A model generated the notes under the pieces. That model was given only the letters and a program-made list of their open reading frames with translations. It searched no databases and was not told where the DNA came from. This document shows, in pieces, positions 46,708-56,649 of a stretch of DNA of 64,000 bases. Position numbers and translations under genes: made by a program. The stretch is from Notolepis coatsorum. Its lineage: Eukaryota; Chordata; Actinopteri; Aulopiformes; Paralepididae. The first letter of the stretch is position 1, and each line of letters starts with the position of its first letter. Location: NCBI GenBank assembly GCA_963971535.1, contig OZ020589.1:54066543-54130542 (forward strand). The letters run 5' to 3'.

Positions 46708-49053
46708 TTATGTGATGATTGGGGTGATGGCGGCTGCTGAGTCTCTGAGGAATTTGGAGGGGATGTTGTCATGGCCAGTGGCCTTGTTAGGTTGGAGGGC
46801 GCTCAGTTTATTGAGTACCTCATCTGTTGTTACCATTTCCAGCTTGAAGTCGTCCTTGCGGACCCCTAGGTTTTTGTAGTAAGCTACTATGTGTTCTACC
46901 CCATAAAGCCCTGAGTGGGAGGGTAGTTTGTTTACCAGTGTTGTGGCTATGTTTGTGAAGAAAATGTTTAAGTAATTGGCTACATCCAGCTTGTCTGTGA
47001 TGAGCGTGTTGTCCGTTTTTATGTTTATGTTTGAGAATCTGGTTTTAAGTTTTTTACTGCATCCTAGTTGATTATTGAGTAATTTCCAAAGTTCACGTGG
47101 TTTGTTTTTGTTTTCCTCAGTTTTGTCATTGATGAAATTCTTTTTTGCAGTTTTGATCATGGAGTTTACGTCGTTTCTTAGTCTGTTTCTTTCTAGTTTG
47201 AGTTCAGTCACGTGGGCTTGGAGTTCACTGCTCGTGCTTTTAGTAAGCTTTGACTGACTTTTACGAAACTCAGAGCATTTTTTGTCTCTGGTTTTCATAG
47301 CGGCCAGTATTTCGGAGTGCATCCACGGCTCAGCGCGATTTTTTACCCTGGTGGTTCTTAGGGGGGCCATGTCGTTTAGTATTGTTGAGAATTTGGTTTT
47401 GAAACCAAGCCATGTTTCTTCAACCAGTGTACCATTGAGTTCATCTGACCAGTCCAGACTCTCCAGTTCAAGGTTGAAGGCCTCGCTAGAGTAGGTTTTG
47501 AGGTCTCTAGATGTGACTGTTTTGTGGCAGCCAGCCTTTTGTTTTAGTTTTTTGCGGGTACAGAATATCATATAATGATCACTTAACCGGCATGCTATAA
47601 CCCCTTTATTGGAGATCTTGGACTTGTCGGAGGTCAGAATGAGGTCAATGGTAGTCTGAGTTGATTCACATACACGTGTGGGTTGGGTGATTAGCTGGCT
47701 GAGGCCGTGCAGATCACAAAACCTACTGAATGACTTGAAGACGGGTGCATCTTTTTGTTGCATATCCGTGTTCCAGTCTCCAATACGAATTTTGTCTACA
47801 TCCTCAACTCCAGCTAAACACCCATCCAGTGTATCATAAAAGCCACTATGATCTGGCGGCCTGTAGACTGTGCCAACCAGTAGGGATTTCGCCCTTTCGA
47901 ATAGGATTTCCACCCATACAGTTTCAATTGATTTATGATTCAGGTCATTTCTGTTGATGAATTTGGTGTCCTTGTGTATGTACATACAGACACCACCTCC
48001 ATGTTTGTTCCTATCATTCCTGATTATTGAGTAGTTCTCAATCTCTATCTCTGGATCTTTTACAGATTCGTCAAGCTTAGTTTCTGAGAAGCACAGTATG
48101 TTTGCCTTACCATTTATGAATAATTGTTTGATTTCATCCAATTTGTTTTTTAAGCTGTTAATGTTAATGTGAAAAATGTTCAGTCCATTGGCGTTGGTTA
48201 TTTCATTGATGTTGGCAGGTTCGAAGTATTGTTCGTTTGTGATCTGTTCCTCTGTGTGGGGCTGGGGGGCTTTGTTGTTGTGGGTGGGAAGGGGGGAGGG
48301 GGGGGTCGGGTCCCGCTCCGTGCTGGAACAACAAAGAAGGGGGGAGGGGGGGGTCGGGTCCCGCGCCGTGCTGGAACAACAAAGGACTCGTTCCTGGATG
48401 TTTTCGTTGTTAGCTCTGCTAGCTAGCCGGCTATCGGGCGTCAAGATGTTTAAATCCCGCGTCGAGTTGGTCGTCATGGTTTCGACCCTCGGTTCACCTC
48501 CTCTCGTCTCTGCCTCACGTGTGCTCGTCTGCTGCGGCGTCATTGGGGAACAGTTGCCGTCCGCGCAGTGGATGTTGCCACGGGTCGAGTTGTTGATGTT
48601 GTTGTTGGTCGCGATGGAAACCTCCCTCGCTTCTTGCGCTGCCAGACCAAGTCTTCTCGCCTGAGTTCTGGTCAAGACCGGGCCTGGGTTTAAATGAATG
48701 TCTCCCGAAAGTAGTAGAACCAGGATGATCATGGTCCTACGGTCCAATCTGCCATTCGGGGGTAAGTTCTTTCGTACCGGGCTCGCTGTTAGTAGCGTGT
48801 GTATAGCCGCCGTTCCGACGTGTAGATGTTTCTTTTCAGAGCCATTGAGAAGGTAGAAGTCACTGTGGGTCTCGTTAAATCCGTTTTCACTTCTCTCCAC
48901 TTCTGTTTGATGTTGCTTCATTGATGAATTGAGGTATAAATCCGTAATCCATGTTATCAGGAGGAGAAAATGTGCACAAAACCTTGTTGTTTTGGTTCGA
49001 TGGTGAGAGCTCTCTGTAATGCGACTGCTCATGACTGCGCCGGTAGTCAACAC
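46708..49053 (-). CDS. LINE-A ORF2 N-terminal half: 2A-like peptide and endonuclease
   Basis: 781 residues on the minus strand. Residues 112-125 read VLLLSGDIHLNPGP, a 2A-like ribosome-skipping motif next to a hydrophobic stretch. A threonine/proline-rich linker follows, with a duplicated LCCSST-RDPTPPSP unit (about 225-255). An APE-type endonuclease comes next (IFHININSLKNKLDEI, LCFSETKLDESV, GGGVCMYIH, GTVYRPP, IGDWNTDM, RLSDHYMIF) and then the start of the RT (LQPNKATGHDNIPSKFLRD). The frame ends at 46708 by a frameshift; RT continues in other frames to 45276. The endonuclease nicks target DNA and the RT copies element RNA there. The start codon is the first of the open frame, and the true start may be a later Met. 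Confidence 0.85.
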   Translation of the reverse strand: MLTTGAVMSSRITESSHHRTKTTRFCAHFLLLITWITDLYLNSSMKQHQTEVERSENGFNETHSDFYLLNGSEKKHLHVGTAAIHTLLTASPVRKNLPPNGRLDRRTMIILVLLLSGDIHLNPGPVLTRTQARRLGLAAQEAREVSIATNNNINNSTRGNIHCADGNCSPMTPQQTSTREAETRGGEPRVETMTTNSTRDLNILTPDSRLASRANNENIQERVLCCSSTARDPTPPSPLLCCSSTERDPTPPSPLPTHNNKAPQPHTEEQITNEQYFEPANINEITNANGLNIFHININSLKNKLDEIKQLFINGKANILCFSETKLDESVKDPEIEIENYSIIRNDRNKHGGGVCMYIHKDTKFINRNDLNHKSIETVWVEILFERAKSLLVGTVYRPPDHSGFYDTLDGCLAGVEDVDKIRIGDWNTDMQQKDAPVFKSFSRFCDLHGLSQLITQPTRVCESTQTTIDLILTSDKSKISNKGVIACRLSDHYMIFCTRKKLKQKAGCHKTVTSRDLKTYSSEAFNLELESLDWSDELNGTLVEETWLGFKTKFSTILNDMAPLRTTRVKNRAEPWMHSEILAAMKTRDKKCSEFRKSQSKLTKSTSSELQAHVTELKLERNRLRNDVNSMIKTAKKNFINDKTEENKNKPRELWKLLNNQLGCSKKLKTRFSNINIKTDNTLITDKLDVANYLNIFFTNIATTLVNKLPSHSGLYGVEHIVAYYKNLGVRKDDFKLEMVTTDEVLNKLSALQPNKATGHDNIPSKFLRDSAAAITPIIT
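48679..48720 (-). other. 2A-like ribosome-skipping motif in LINE-A
   Basis: The minus strand encodes VLLLSGDIHLNPGP. The 2A consensus is D(V/I)ExNPGP, with skipping between the final G and P. Here the E is replaced by H, a form common in 2A-like motifs at the N-terminus of CR1/L2-type LINEs. Skipping would separate a short N-terminal peptide of about 124 residues from the endonuclease-RT. Confidence 0.7.
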
Positions 49054-49080
49054 TACTGCATGTGGTTATTTTAATAACGG

Positions 49081-50236
49081 CGCATTGCAAATGTGAATCC
49101 CGCGGGGATATTTTTAATGAATGAAACCTATCTGCCGTTTGGCTCTGATTAGTTTCATATATTCTCCGCTGTAGATTTGCTTAACGGAGCGCCCGGATTG
49201 TGTTTCATTCAAGCATACAATTGAAGTGTCTATGCGTGGATTGTGGTTTTTGTGTGATATTGTAACTGGGATTAAAATGTCTGATGAGATGCGCTGTTTG
49301 ATGGATTTGAGAAATTGAATGAGCCGTTGACGTCACATTAATGCATTTGAGAATAAAGAGATAAAACTTCATTCAAAAGAAAAATATTCTAAACACGGGT
49401 CTCTCGTCCATTAATGGATAAACAATGAATATATCCTGTCTGGCACAGTGGCGCAGCGGCTAGTGCACAATCCTGTCAACCAGTTCGAAACCCCGCGTTA
49501 CCAATATATTTTTTTTGGAATATAATATTAATGATTATATGCAAAAGTAGCCTAGTTTTAAGTTAAAATGTTATAAATCTACATGCATTGAGGATGTCAT
49601 TCTTTATATAGCTCTCAACGTGCACCAAATTGAATTATTCCTACATTGCAAAAAGAAGAAAAAGACTAGAAGAAGTGGGATTCGAACCCGGGCCGTCTGC
49701 GTGAAAGTCAAAACCATAAACCATCACACCACAGTGCAGATAAGTAAAAAATCCACCATACATCAATCAATGGGTAAGAGAGCCGTATCCTTATTCTGTA
49801 TAACAGTTGAACTAATTATTTTCGCTAGCAAGATCTCATTTGATTATCCATTCCATAAACCTACCGCCAGCAGGCAAGTTTAAAGAAATATAATCTGATT
49901 GATTGGGGTAATGAGGGACTTAAAATTAGCCTATAGATTATGCATTTAACTTGTCGGCGAGGCTATTGAGCCGTACTGCAATCTGTTAATAAAGTTTTAA
50001 ATCAATTAATCAATCAATGCCGTTAGAGAATCAGGATTTCTGCTCTCGATACTTGCTGGCTTTTCAACTGAAGCGGCCGCGCGCACTTATCCTGGGTCTC
50101 AAGTCTGGTTCGAGTTAACGAGACTGAATCCACCTTCGAGGAACAGGAAAATCCCGGCTTCAAACATCGGGTTAATTGAATCTGGATAATGGGACTCTTG
50201 ATCGACTTAGTTGAACCAGGTACGGGGAATAGGGCC
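49081..50236. other. Right arm of the GGCCC-ended element
   Basis: Non-coding. It contains a tRNA-like head near 49441-49500 (CAGTGGCGCAGCGGC and AGTTCGAAACCCC), a tRNA-Glu-like remnant (49667-49738), a short plus-strand LINE-A-like tail at about 49950-50019 (CTGTTAATAAAG and a (TCAA)-type repeat), and the terminal inverted repeat. A GCGGCCGC site lies near 50075. Confidence 0.55.
49667..49738 (-). repeat. tRNA-Glu(UUC)-like pseudogene or SINE head
   Basis: The minus strand reads TGACTTTCACGCAGACGGCC and then CCCGGGTTCGAATCCC, close to the anticodon arm (TTC) and T arm of vertebrate tRNA-Glu. The 5' half (GTGGTGTGATGGTTTATGG) only loosely fits the D arm, and the acceptor ends do not pair. 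It is therefore a pseudogene or SINE head, not a working tRNA. Confidence 0.6.
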
Positions 50237-50725
50237 CAGTAGTCTGACCAGTTTGTTTTGTGATGTTTGTAATCTTGTTTTTAGTGCCTTTGAGGTGCTT
50301 TGGTACCATGAGGTGCAAGCATAGTCGTAGTACCCTTGAATGAGTGCTCCTGCCAGAGTCTTCAGGGTATTCTTGTTTACCAGAGAGGAGATCCGGTACA
50401 AGAATGTAGTTCGTTGGTTGACTTTTTTGATTACATTGGATGCCATTTTGTCACAGGAAAGATTTGCCTCTAGGATGGAACCTAGGTATGTCATTTCATC
50501 TTTCCTTGTGACAATATTGTCACCCACTGTAACTGAGAAGCCGTTGGTCTTGCTGAGTTTGTTATTTGATCCGAAGAGAATGGACTCTGTTTTACCCAGG
50601 TGTAATGATAGTTTGTTATCAGCGAGCCAGGTGCAGATTCTGCCGAGTTCTGAGCTGAGGGTTTTTTCAACCTGTAACTTGTTCTTGTCAGAGACCAGCA
50701 GGGCTGAGTCGTCCATGAACATGAT
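50237..50725 (-). pseudogene. LINE-A copy 1, 5'-side half (RT fragment)
   Basis: Minus-strand frame of 180 residues ending at the insertion site: LLVSDKNKLQVEKTLSSELG, NKLSLHLGKTESILFGSNNK and YDYACTSWYQSTSKALKTRL. It is almost identical to residues of LINE-A copy 2 at 45660-46170. Its sequence stops at TAGTCTGACC (50240), exactly where the 32223-32620 fragment ends. The upstream 5' part is lost at about 50725. Confidence 0.9.
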
Positions 50726-51180
50726 TGGGATGAGAGGTGTCCTTGACAATGCAGTCCTTCCTCAGTCCTTCCATTTGTGATGAATAGACTCAATTGCTGG
50801 GTCTATTGTCTATTGTATTGTCTGTTGTACCGTTGATGTGTTGGGCGGTTTTCACCACCCTCTTGCAGTGTTTTACGGTCAGAGGCAGTGCAGTTTCCGT
50901 ACCAGTGTGATGCAGTTGGTGAGTATGCTTTCTATGGCGCACCGGTAAAAGTTCACCAGAATCTGAGGAGACAGGTGGGCTTTCCTCAGTCCTCCTCAGG
51001 ATGAGCCTTTTTGACCAGTGACAAGGTGTTGAGGTTCCAAGAGAGGTTGGAATTTGAAGCTGGAGACACGCTTGACCTCGTCGATGCCTCTAGTCTGCCT
51101 GAAGTCCTCCCTATAGGAAATCCAGACATTACAATCCTTAATCCTTTGATGATTGATGATCCGCAGTCGTAGTTCGTCCA
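50726..51180. mobile_element. Fish interspersed repeat (retroposon 3' region)
   Basis: Phrases GTGATGCAGTTGGTGAGTAT, AAAGTTCACCAGAATCTGAG, GAGACAGGTGGGCTTTCCTC and GAAGCTGGAGACACGCTTGA are familiar from a very abundant fish repeat, probably from the same superfamily as the text at 31090-31200. No open frame. Confidence 0.5.
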
Positions 51181-51560
51181 TTTATTCCCTTGCTGGGGAG
51201 CTGCAGATCACTGATGTCGTTGTCAGATTGTTGTAATCCAACGTCCAAAAGATAATTGTTGGGTGTACGATATGCAAGCAAGACTGAAAATTCTCCTTTT
51301 GGTGGCATGAAAGCATTTCCTTTCCACAAAATGTATGATCAAACCGAGTTTATTTTTCCAGAGCCCGAATCTGACACTATTATTTTCAATTCTGTAATAG
51401 GGAGGTGTAGTCTGACGTCACTGGTTGGTCCACCCGTATAGGGATTCATCATTGGGAAAATGGATTATCAGCTATTGTAACAATTCTGCCGCATGGAAAT
51501 TGACAAGCTTCCATCTTTGCACAAAATGAGTTTCCTTCGACCACTAACATTATTGTTTAA
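51181..51560. other. No feature recognised
   Basis: Short open frames only; no domain, RNA gene or repeat family seen. Confidence 0.4.
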
Positions 51561-51989
51561 AGGGGAACTATTTTACTATTTCTTTCACTATTTGGGCACT
51601 TTTACACAATTCCTGTGAGTCTATGGAACACCTCTGTAATATATATATTTTTTTTATTCATTGTTTTGTATTTCTAATCAAGTCCTCAAAAACAGCATTT
51701 TTCTACCTCAAGATTTCGAGCTGTTTTGAGCCTGGGCTGCAGGTGCCACCTAAACCACTGCGGAGCGTCGTCGTCTATCTCAACATTAACATGCAGCAGT
51801 GACTATATGACATCACATATAGGCACATTTTCAAACGACTCAGTTCAGTGAGGGTGAATATTGTGAGAGGAGAATTGGAAGAATGCGCCAATATGAGAAT
51901 TTTGAGACATAGATCATATTAATATAAGTTCACATAGCTAGGAAACAATGCTAAACACTCAAAAAGGCCATTTATAAGATAGTTCCCCT
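51561..51989. mobile_element. TTAA-type MITE, 429 bp
   Basis: Ends AGGGGAACTATTTTA and TAAGATAGTTCCCCT are inverted with one mismatch, flanked on both sides by TTAA (51557-51560 and 51990-51993). A TTAA duplication is used by piggyBac and Kolobok transposases. The interior is non-coding. Confidence 0.75.
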
Positions 51990-51993
51990 TTAA

Positions 51994-53156
51994 GCATTTT
52001 TTGTCGAAATAAAGGTAGTTTGTAATTTGTAAAGTAATTTGTCATAAAAAAAGAACTAGTTACCAGTAGGCAGCCTGTTGTTCAGTAGGCAGCCTGTGCA
52101 ATGCTGTCGCCTAATCCCTGTCGCGGCCCACTGATACCAAGCTAGCTAGCTAGCTAACGTTACCTAGCTAAACATATTAGACACTAGCAATGTCTACTGT
52201 CGTGAACCATTTTAAATCAGGGCATGTAGAGGTGTTTCGGGAACGAGTCAGATGTGCAGGTCCCCTTCTCAGACCTGTGGTTACACTCTGGGGCAAAGCA
52301 CTGCACTCATCATGCCCAGTTTTATCTCCGTGAGCTAGCTAGCTACTAACGTTAGGTAAAAAAAAACAATAACGTTATAAACTATAATATGTACAACGAA
52401 ACAATGATTTACATTAGTATTTACAGTGATTTAATATGCAGCGAAATAACGTTATAAGATTTAAATCATAAATACAAATATGGTAACGTGGTTGTGGCTT
52501 TTACAAATAGTGGTTAGCTTTAGAGATAAATGGTTATGATCACCGGAGCACTAGTGTTGGGTGAAACAGATACTAGCCACAGATTCAGGGTCAGTTATTT
52601 TCCCATTGTACGTATTGTTAAGCTTATGGAATGTAAGGGAAATCTGATCCTAGGTCTGCGACTAAAGCCAGGAGTCTACGCTGTGGTGACGACAGTCAGC
52701 AGCGCAAAATGGTAGTGTAGTTTCTCAGTGAACGAAAACATAAACGTTGTTATTTGGCTACTTTTACGATTAATTGTGAATATTTTCATGTTGAGCTATA
52801 GAATGTGGATGAATACGCACAGAAAGGTACACCATGCAAATGGCCATGCTTTATTTGTTTTAATTAAACGAGACGATCTAGAAATGGGCAATGGGGAAAT
52901 ACATTGCGTTCCACAGAGGGTGGAACACGAAAAAAAATCAAATGACGTAACCACTACACCTCCCTATAATGATTTGACCAAAAAGAAACTAAAGTGGATG
53001 TAAATATTTCAATAAAGGTGTTCTATCTAAATTTTTATAATGTTTCCATATATGAAATGTATCAATATATTAACATTATGTTCCAGTACTTTTAGTCAAG
53101 TGACTTTTCTCAGCAGTAACAATATGTCAATATTATTCTCACCACTGATAATGGGT
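51994..53156. other. Intron sequence, no gene seen
   Basis: Contains a short (GCTA)n tract with AACGTTA motifs (52139-52165, again near 52335) and otherwise unique-looking sequence. No exon with splice sites was identified on either strand. Confidence 0.4.
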
Positions 53157-53555
53157 CAGGCGGCATGGTGGTGTAGTGGTTAACACTATGGCCTCAAGGT
53201 CCAGGGTTCGATTCCCGTGTTGCCAGGTACCCAGGTGGGGTATCGCCCGGGCCTTTCTGTGTTGAGTTTGCATGTTCTCCCCGTGCTCGCAAGGGTTTCC
53301 CCTCCAGAATATAAACCCAATGGAAAAACATGCAGAACAGATTGCTTATGCTGTCGTGTCCCTGACAAAGATGGACAGGAGCACTTGGATTGGTCCTTGG
53401 GGGAAAGGACGACGGGATGGGTCAAGCGCAGGGACAAAATTGTATCGGCAACCCAAAATTTGCATGTGTGTGTTCCTGTGTGTGCCGCCCATCACATGTG
53501 TGTGTGTCTCTGCATGACGACATTGTCAATGTGTGCAATGAATAAAGACTTCTTC
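53157..53555 (+). mobile_element. DANA-type tRNA-derived SINE
   Basis: The head is GGCGGCATGGTGGTGTAGTG with GTTAACACTATGGCC (A box) and GGTTCGATTCCCGTG (B box), then the body GGCCTTTCTGTGTTGAGTTT, GCATGTTCTCCCC and GTGTCCCTGACAAAGATGGA. It ends in GCAATGAATAAAGACTTC. The same family is fragmentary at 11247-11306 and 27411-27517. Confidence 0.8.
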
Positions 53556-53815
53556 AAAAGTCCAGTTTATTATATTATATGTTTCATATTCTTTAGTTTG
53601 GGACACCTCCTAGATTTAGTGATGTAACTCCCTGACTATACATAGTATACATACACACACACTACACATAGGCTACATATACTGTACATACATATACAAG
53701 TGACGGATGGATTCAGCCCAACCACATCTTTCCAACAAGCATTGGTGATTCTATGACAATCAATGGCAGAGTTACTACAAAACAACATTCATAATATTCA
53801 TTTTCTTAGGGATGT

Positions 53816-54122
53816 CCGATATTATCGGCCTACCGATATTATCGGCTGATATTGGCAAAATGTGATATATTTAGTATTTTTTAAATTTTTATAACCTTTA
53901 TTTACCCAGGCAAGCAAGTAAGAACAAATTCTGATTGTATTTATTGTCAAAAGTATGCATAATGTTGTGTTAATTCCACAACAAGAGATATGTAATGTTA
54001 ATTACCTGAAATTAGGGGGGGGCCTGCATATATCGGTATCGGTTGATATCGGTATCGGAAATTAAGAGTTGGACAATATCGGTATATCGGTATCGGTAAA
54101 AAAGCCAATATCGAGCATCCCT
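53816..54122. mobile_element. ATCGG-rich hAT-like MITE
   Basis: Ends TAGGGATGTCCGATAT and ATATCGAGCATCCCTA are imperfect inverted repeats. Subterminal regions are packed with TATCGG/CCGATA repeats, as in the element at 54329-55953. The flanks (ATTTTCT, ATTTTTT) show only a weak duplication. Confidence 0.65.
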
Positions 54123-54328
54123 AATTTTTTTACATTTCCGCTTATTTTAAGTATGTATTCATAGGTCTATCTTTCCTACAATGCATGGAGAAGAGGAATA
54201 TCCTACTAGGCTACTAGAATGTCAAGTTTGAAAGATCGTAATAAGCTTGCCTACTGTACATGAGTTCATATGTCTAAACATTTAGAATTGACTTTAAGGT
54301 CCTTCTCCTTACATACAAAGCTCATCGC

Positions 54329-55953
54329 TAGGGATGCACCGATATGAAAATTGGCCGCCGATACCGATACCGATTGTTCAACTAACACTATCGGCCGATA
54401 CCGATACCGATACCGATATTTGTATATTTGTATATAAGTATTTGTAAATTTTTTTTTATTTTTTTTTTTTTATTTTTATTTTTTTTTAATGAAACTACTG
54501 TATATTTGTATGTGTATGTTTGTATTTGTAGGCCTCTTTACTTACTTAAAAAAAGGAAACATCAAGAAATATGTTTATGGTATCACTATCTCTCTCCCAG
54601 TATCGTCTTGCGGCCTGCAGAGGGATACTATTTTCTCAACCAGAGCTTTCAACCAATGCAATGGAACCATTCTTGCGGCCTGCAGCAGGATACTATTCTC
54701 TCAACCAGAGCTTTCAACCAATGCAATGGAACCATTTTGATTGACAGTCGATTCGGCCAATTACGCCACACCGGTGACCGCTAGCACCCACCTCCTGCTG
54801 TCCTTACCACCAATCGGCAAGCGTTTATAAATTTTTCTACTTCCGGGCATTCTGTTTGCGAGAGCAGAACACACTTAGCTACGTTAGCTGCCCGGCCCGC
54901 CGACCGGCGCTCCACGCATGACCAAATGAGACATAATGATTTTACTGCAACAAATGTTATAATAAAACAAAGCCTTTCTATACATTTGTCTGGTTGAAAA
55001 CTTTATTAACAGATTGCAGAATGTGTAGTTGGGTACGGAATGAGCAACGGAATGGAACCGAGCTATGAACGTACTAACGGAGTAATGCCTTGTTTACTGC
55101 TATCTTCGGGTAAATAATATGCTTGTTATTGAACGTGTAACACTTCATTTTAACAGCAGATACTTTCTTAAATGCCATCTTCCCGAGAGAGGGTGTTGAC
55201 GGGGAGTTGTGTTATTAATAGCATTGAACAGCTAACCGAAAGCTAGCGTTAACTATTGTTAAAGGTTTAGCCATAACGTTACCTTGGCTAAAGTTGCGGC
55301 TATTCATAATGCAGCAATAATGACTGCAGACCTGCAAGCAAAGTACAGCAAGTTGACAAAGGAGTATTCCAACGCAAATCACATTTTCACCAGTAACGTT
55401 AGTCTTGCATCTAATAGCTAATAACGCGTTAGCTGCCCGGCGCTCCACGCATGACCAAATGAGACATAATGATTTTACTGCAACAAATGTTATAATAAAA
55501 CAAAGCCTTTCTATACATTTGTCTGGTTGAAAACTTTATTAACAGATTGCAGAATGTGTAGTTGGGTACGGAATGAGCAACGGAATGGAACCGAGCTAAT
55601 GAACGGACTCGGAGTAATGCCTTGCTGCTATGGGTAATAATAATATGCTGATGTTATTGTCCGTGTAACACTAACTATATAACGCTAATGCCACAAAACG
55701 AATGCCTTGTTAATCATAAGTAGTTACGTTGATGCAGTAGATTGTGTGTGTGTGTGGGGGACGGCGGGCGTTGTGCAGGTAGATCGCGCGAGTGAACTTT
55801 TTTTTTTTGCCTTTTGACGCTACACAAATTGATGGGTATTTATCGGCGACTGCTATCGGCACATTTGAGCTTATCGGCCGATAGGCCGATAGCAGTCAAC
55901 AAGGCACTTATCGGCCGATACCGATACCCGACCGATATATCGGTGCACCCCTA
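54329..55953. mobile_element. Non-autonomous hAT element, 1625 bp
   Basis: Ends TAGGGATGCACCGATAT and ATATCGGTGCACCCCTA match inverted with one mismatch. The perfect 8-bp duplication CTCATCGC flanks it (54321-54328 and 55954-55961). Subterminal CCGATA/TATCGG repeats are dense. Inside, a segment of about 160 bp (54905-55067) is repeated at 55437-55600, and a 67-bp tandem duplication lies at 54603-54740. No transposase. Confidence 0.92.
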
Positions 55954-56649
55954 CTCATCGCCAACACTCTAATAAATTACACACCAGCAAGAACACTGCG
56001 ATCATCAGCTGCTGGACTACTAGAGGCTCCCAGAAACAGTCAAAAGAGGATGTAATGCAGGTAATACAGCCTTTATCTACTATGCCCCAAAACTGTGGAA
56101 CAAACTACCCCAAAACATCAGAGAAGCCAACTCGCTAGACATCTTTAAAAGACACCTATCTCTTTGCTCAGGCATTTCACTGTGGGGTAATGCAGGCAAA
56201 TATTTGAAGATAGATATCTGCTACCACCTAGTGGCAAGGGGAAATATTATTATAGAAACATCAGGGTTATCCTGACTAGGGTGCCCACCTGTCCCGTGTT
56301 TCGCGGGACAGTCCCGATATTGGGACGTTTGTCCCGCGTCCCACTACAACAAAACAATGTCCCGCAATTCAAAGATAAAAAATTATAATAAAACATTTAT
56401 TATTATTATATATATTGTTTTTATTATAATTATAATTTTTTTATTCAAAGATTATTATTAAAAAAACGTTTTAAATGTTGTTAATTTAATGCCTCGTTCC
56501 AATACCCATACATAAAAATCAGGCGACGTCAAACCAATGTGCAGCCGAGCGGAGCAGCTGGACTCGAGTCTCGCGAGTCGCACTGCCTCTCACTTGTCAG
56601 ACAGTCCGAGGCAGTGCAGCTGCAGTGTGTGTGACGTCAGTCATACCTG

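Larger units (their letters stand above)
33049..49080 (-). mobile_element. LINE-A copy 2, near full length, split by an LTR element
   Basis: On the minus strand the element runs from about 49080 to 45013, is interrupted by the LTR element at 33306-45012, and finishes at 33305-33049. There its 3' end has AATAAAG and a (TCAA)n tail (the plus strand reads TGATTGATTGATTGAAAACT). Both coding parts lie right of the LTR element. The tail type and protein place it in the CR1/L2 superclade; the exact clade is not resolved. Around 4.3 kb without the insertion. Confidence 0.85.
32624..50236. mobile_element. GGCCC-ended DNA element, 17.6 kb with nested insertions
   Basis: Left end GGCCCCGTTCCCCGTACCTGG and right end CCAGGTACGGGGAATAGGGCC are inverted repeats with two mismatches. 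They are flanked by CAG (32621-32623 and 50237-50239), and the intact LINE-A copy has this site once (AAGCAGTAGTC near 45650). A 3-bp duplication and GG-ended repeats suggest a PIF/Harbinger-type element. Its own sequence seems to be only 32624 to about 33048 and about 49081 to 50236; the centre is a nested LINE and LTR element. No transposase was seen, so it is non-autonomous or its transposase is lost. Confidence 0.7.

Noticed and set aside
49667..49738. Functional tRNA-Glu gene
   Set aside because: The anticodon and T arms look right, but the acceptor stem does not pair and the D arm is poor. Kept as a pseudogene or SINE head.
51256..51441. Possible host exon (61 codons, contains KTENSPFGGMKAFPFHKMYD)
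   Set aside because: No convincing splice sites with a matching phase and no family recognised.
52530..52715. Possible small coding exon
   Set aside because: Open for 61 codons only, with no domain and no splice or codon signal that sets it apart from random.
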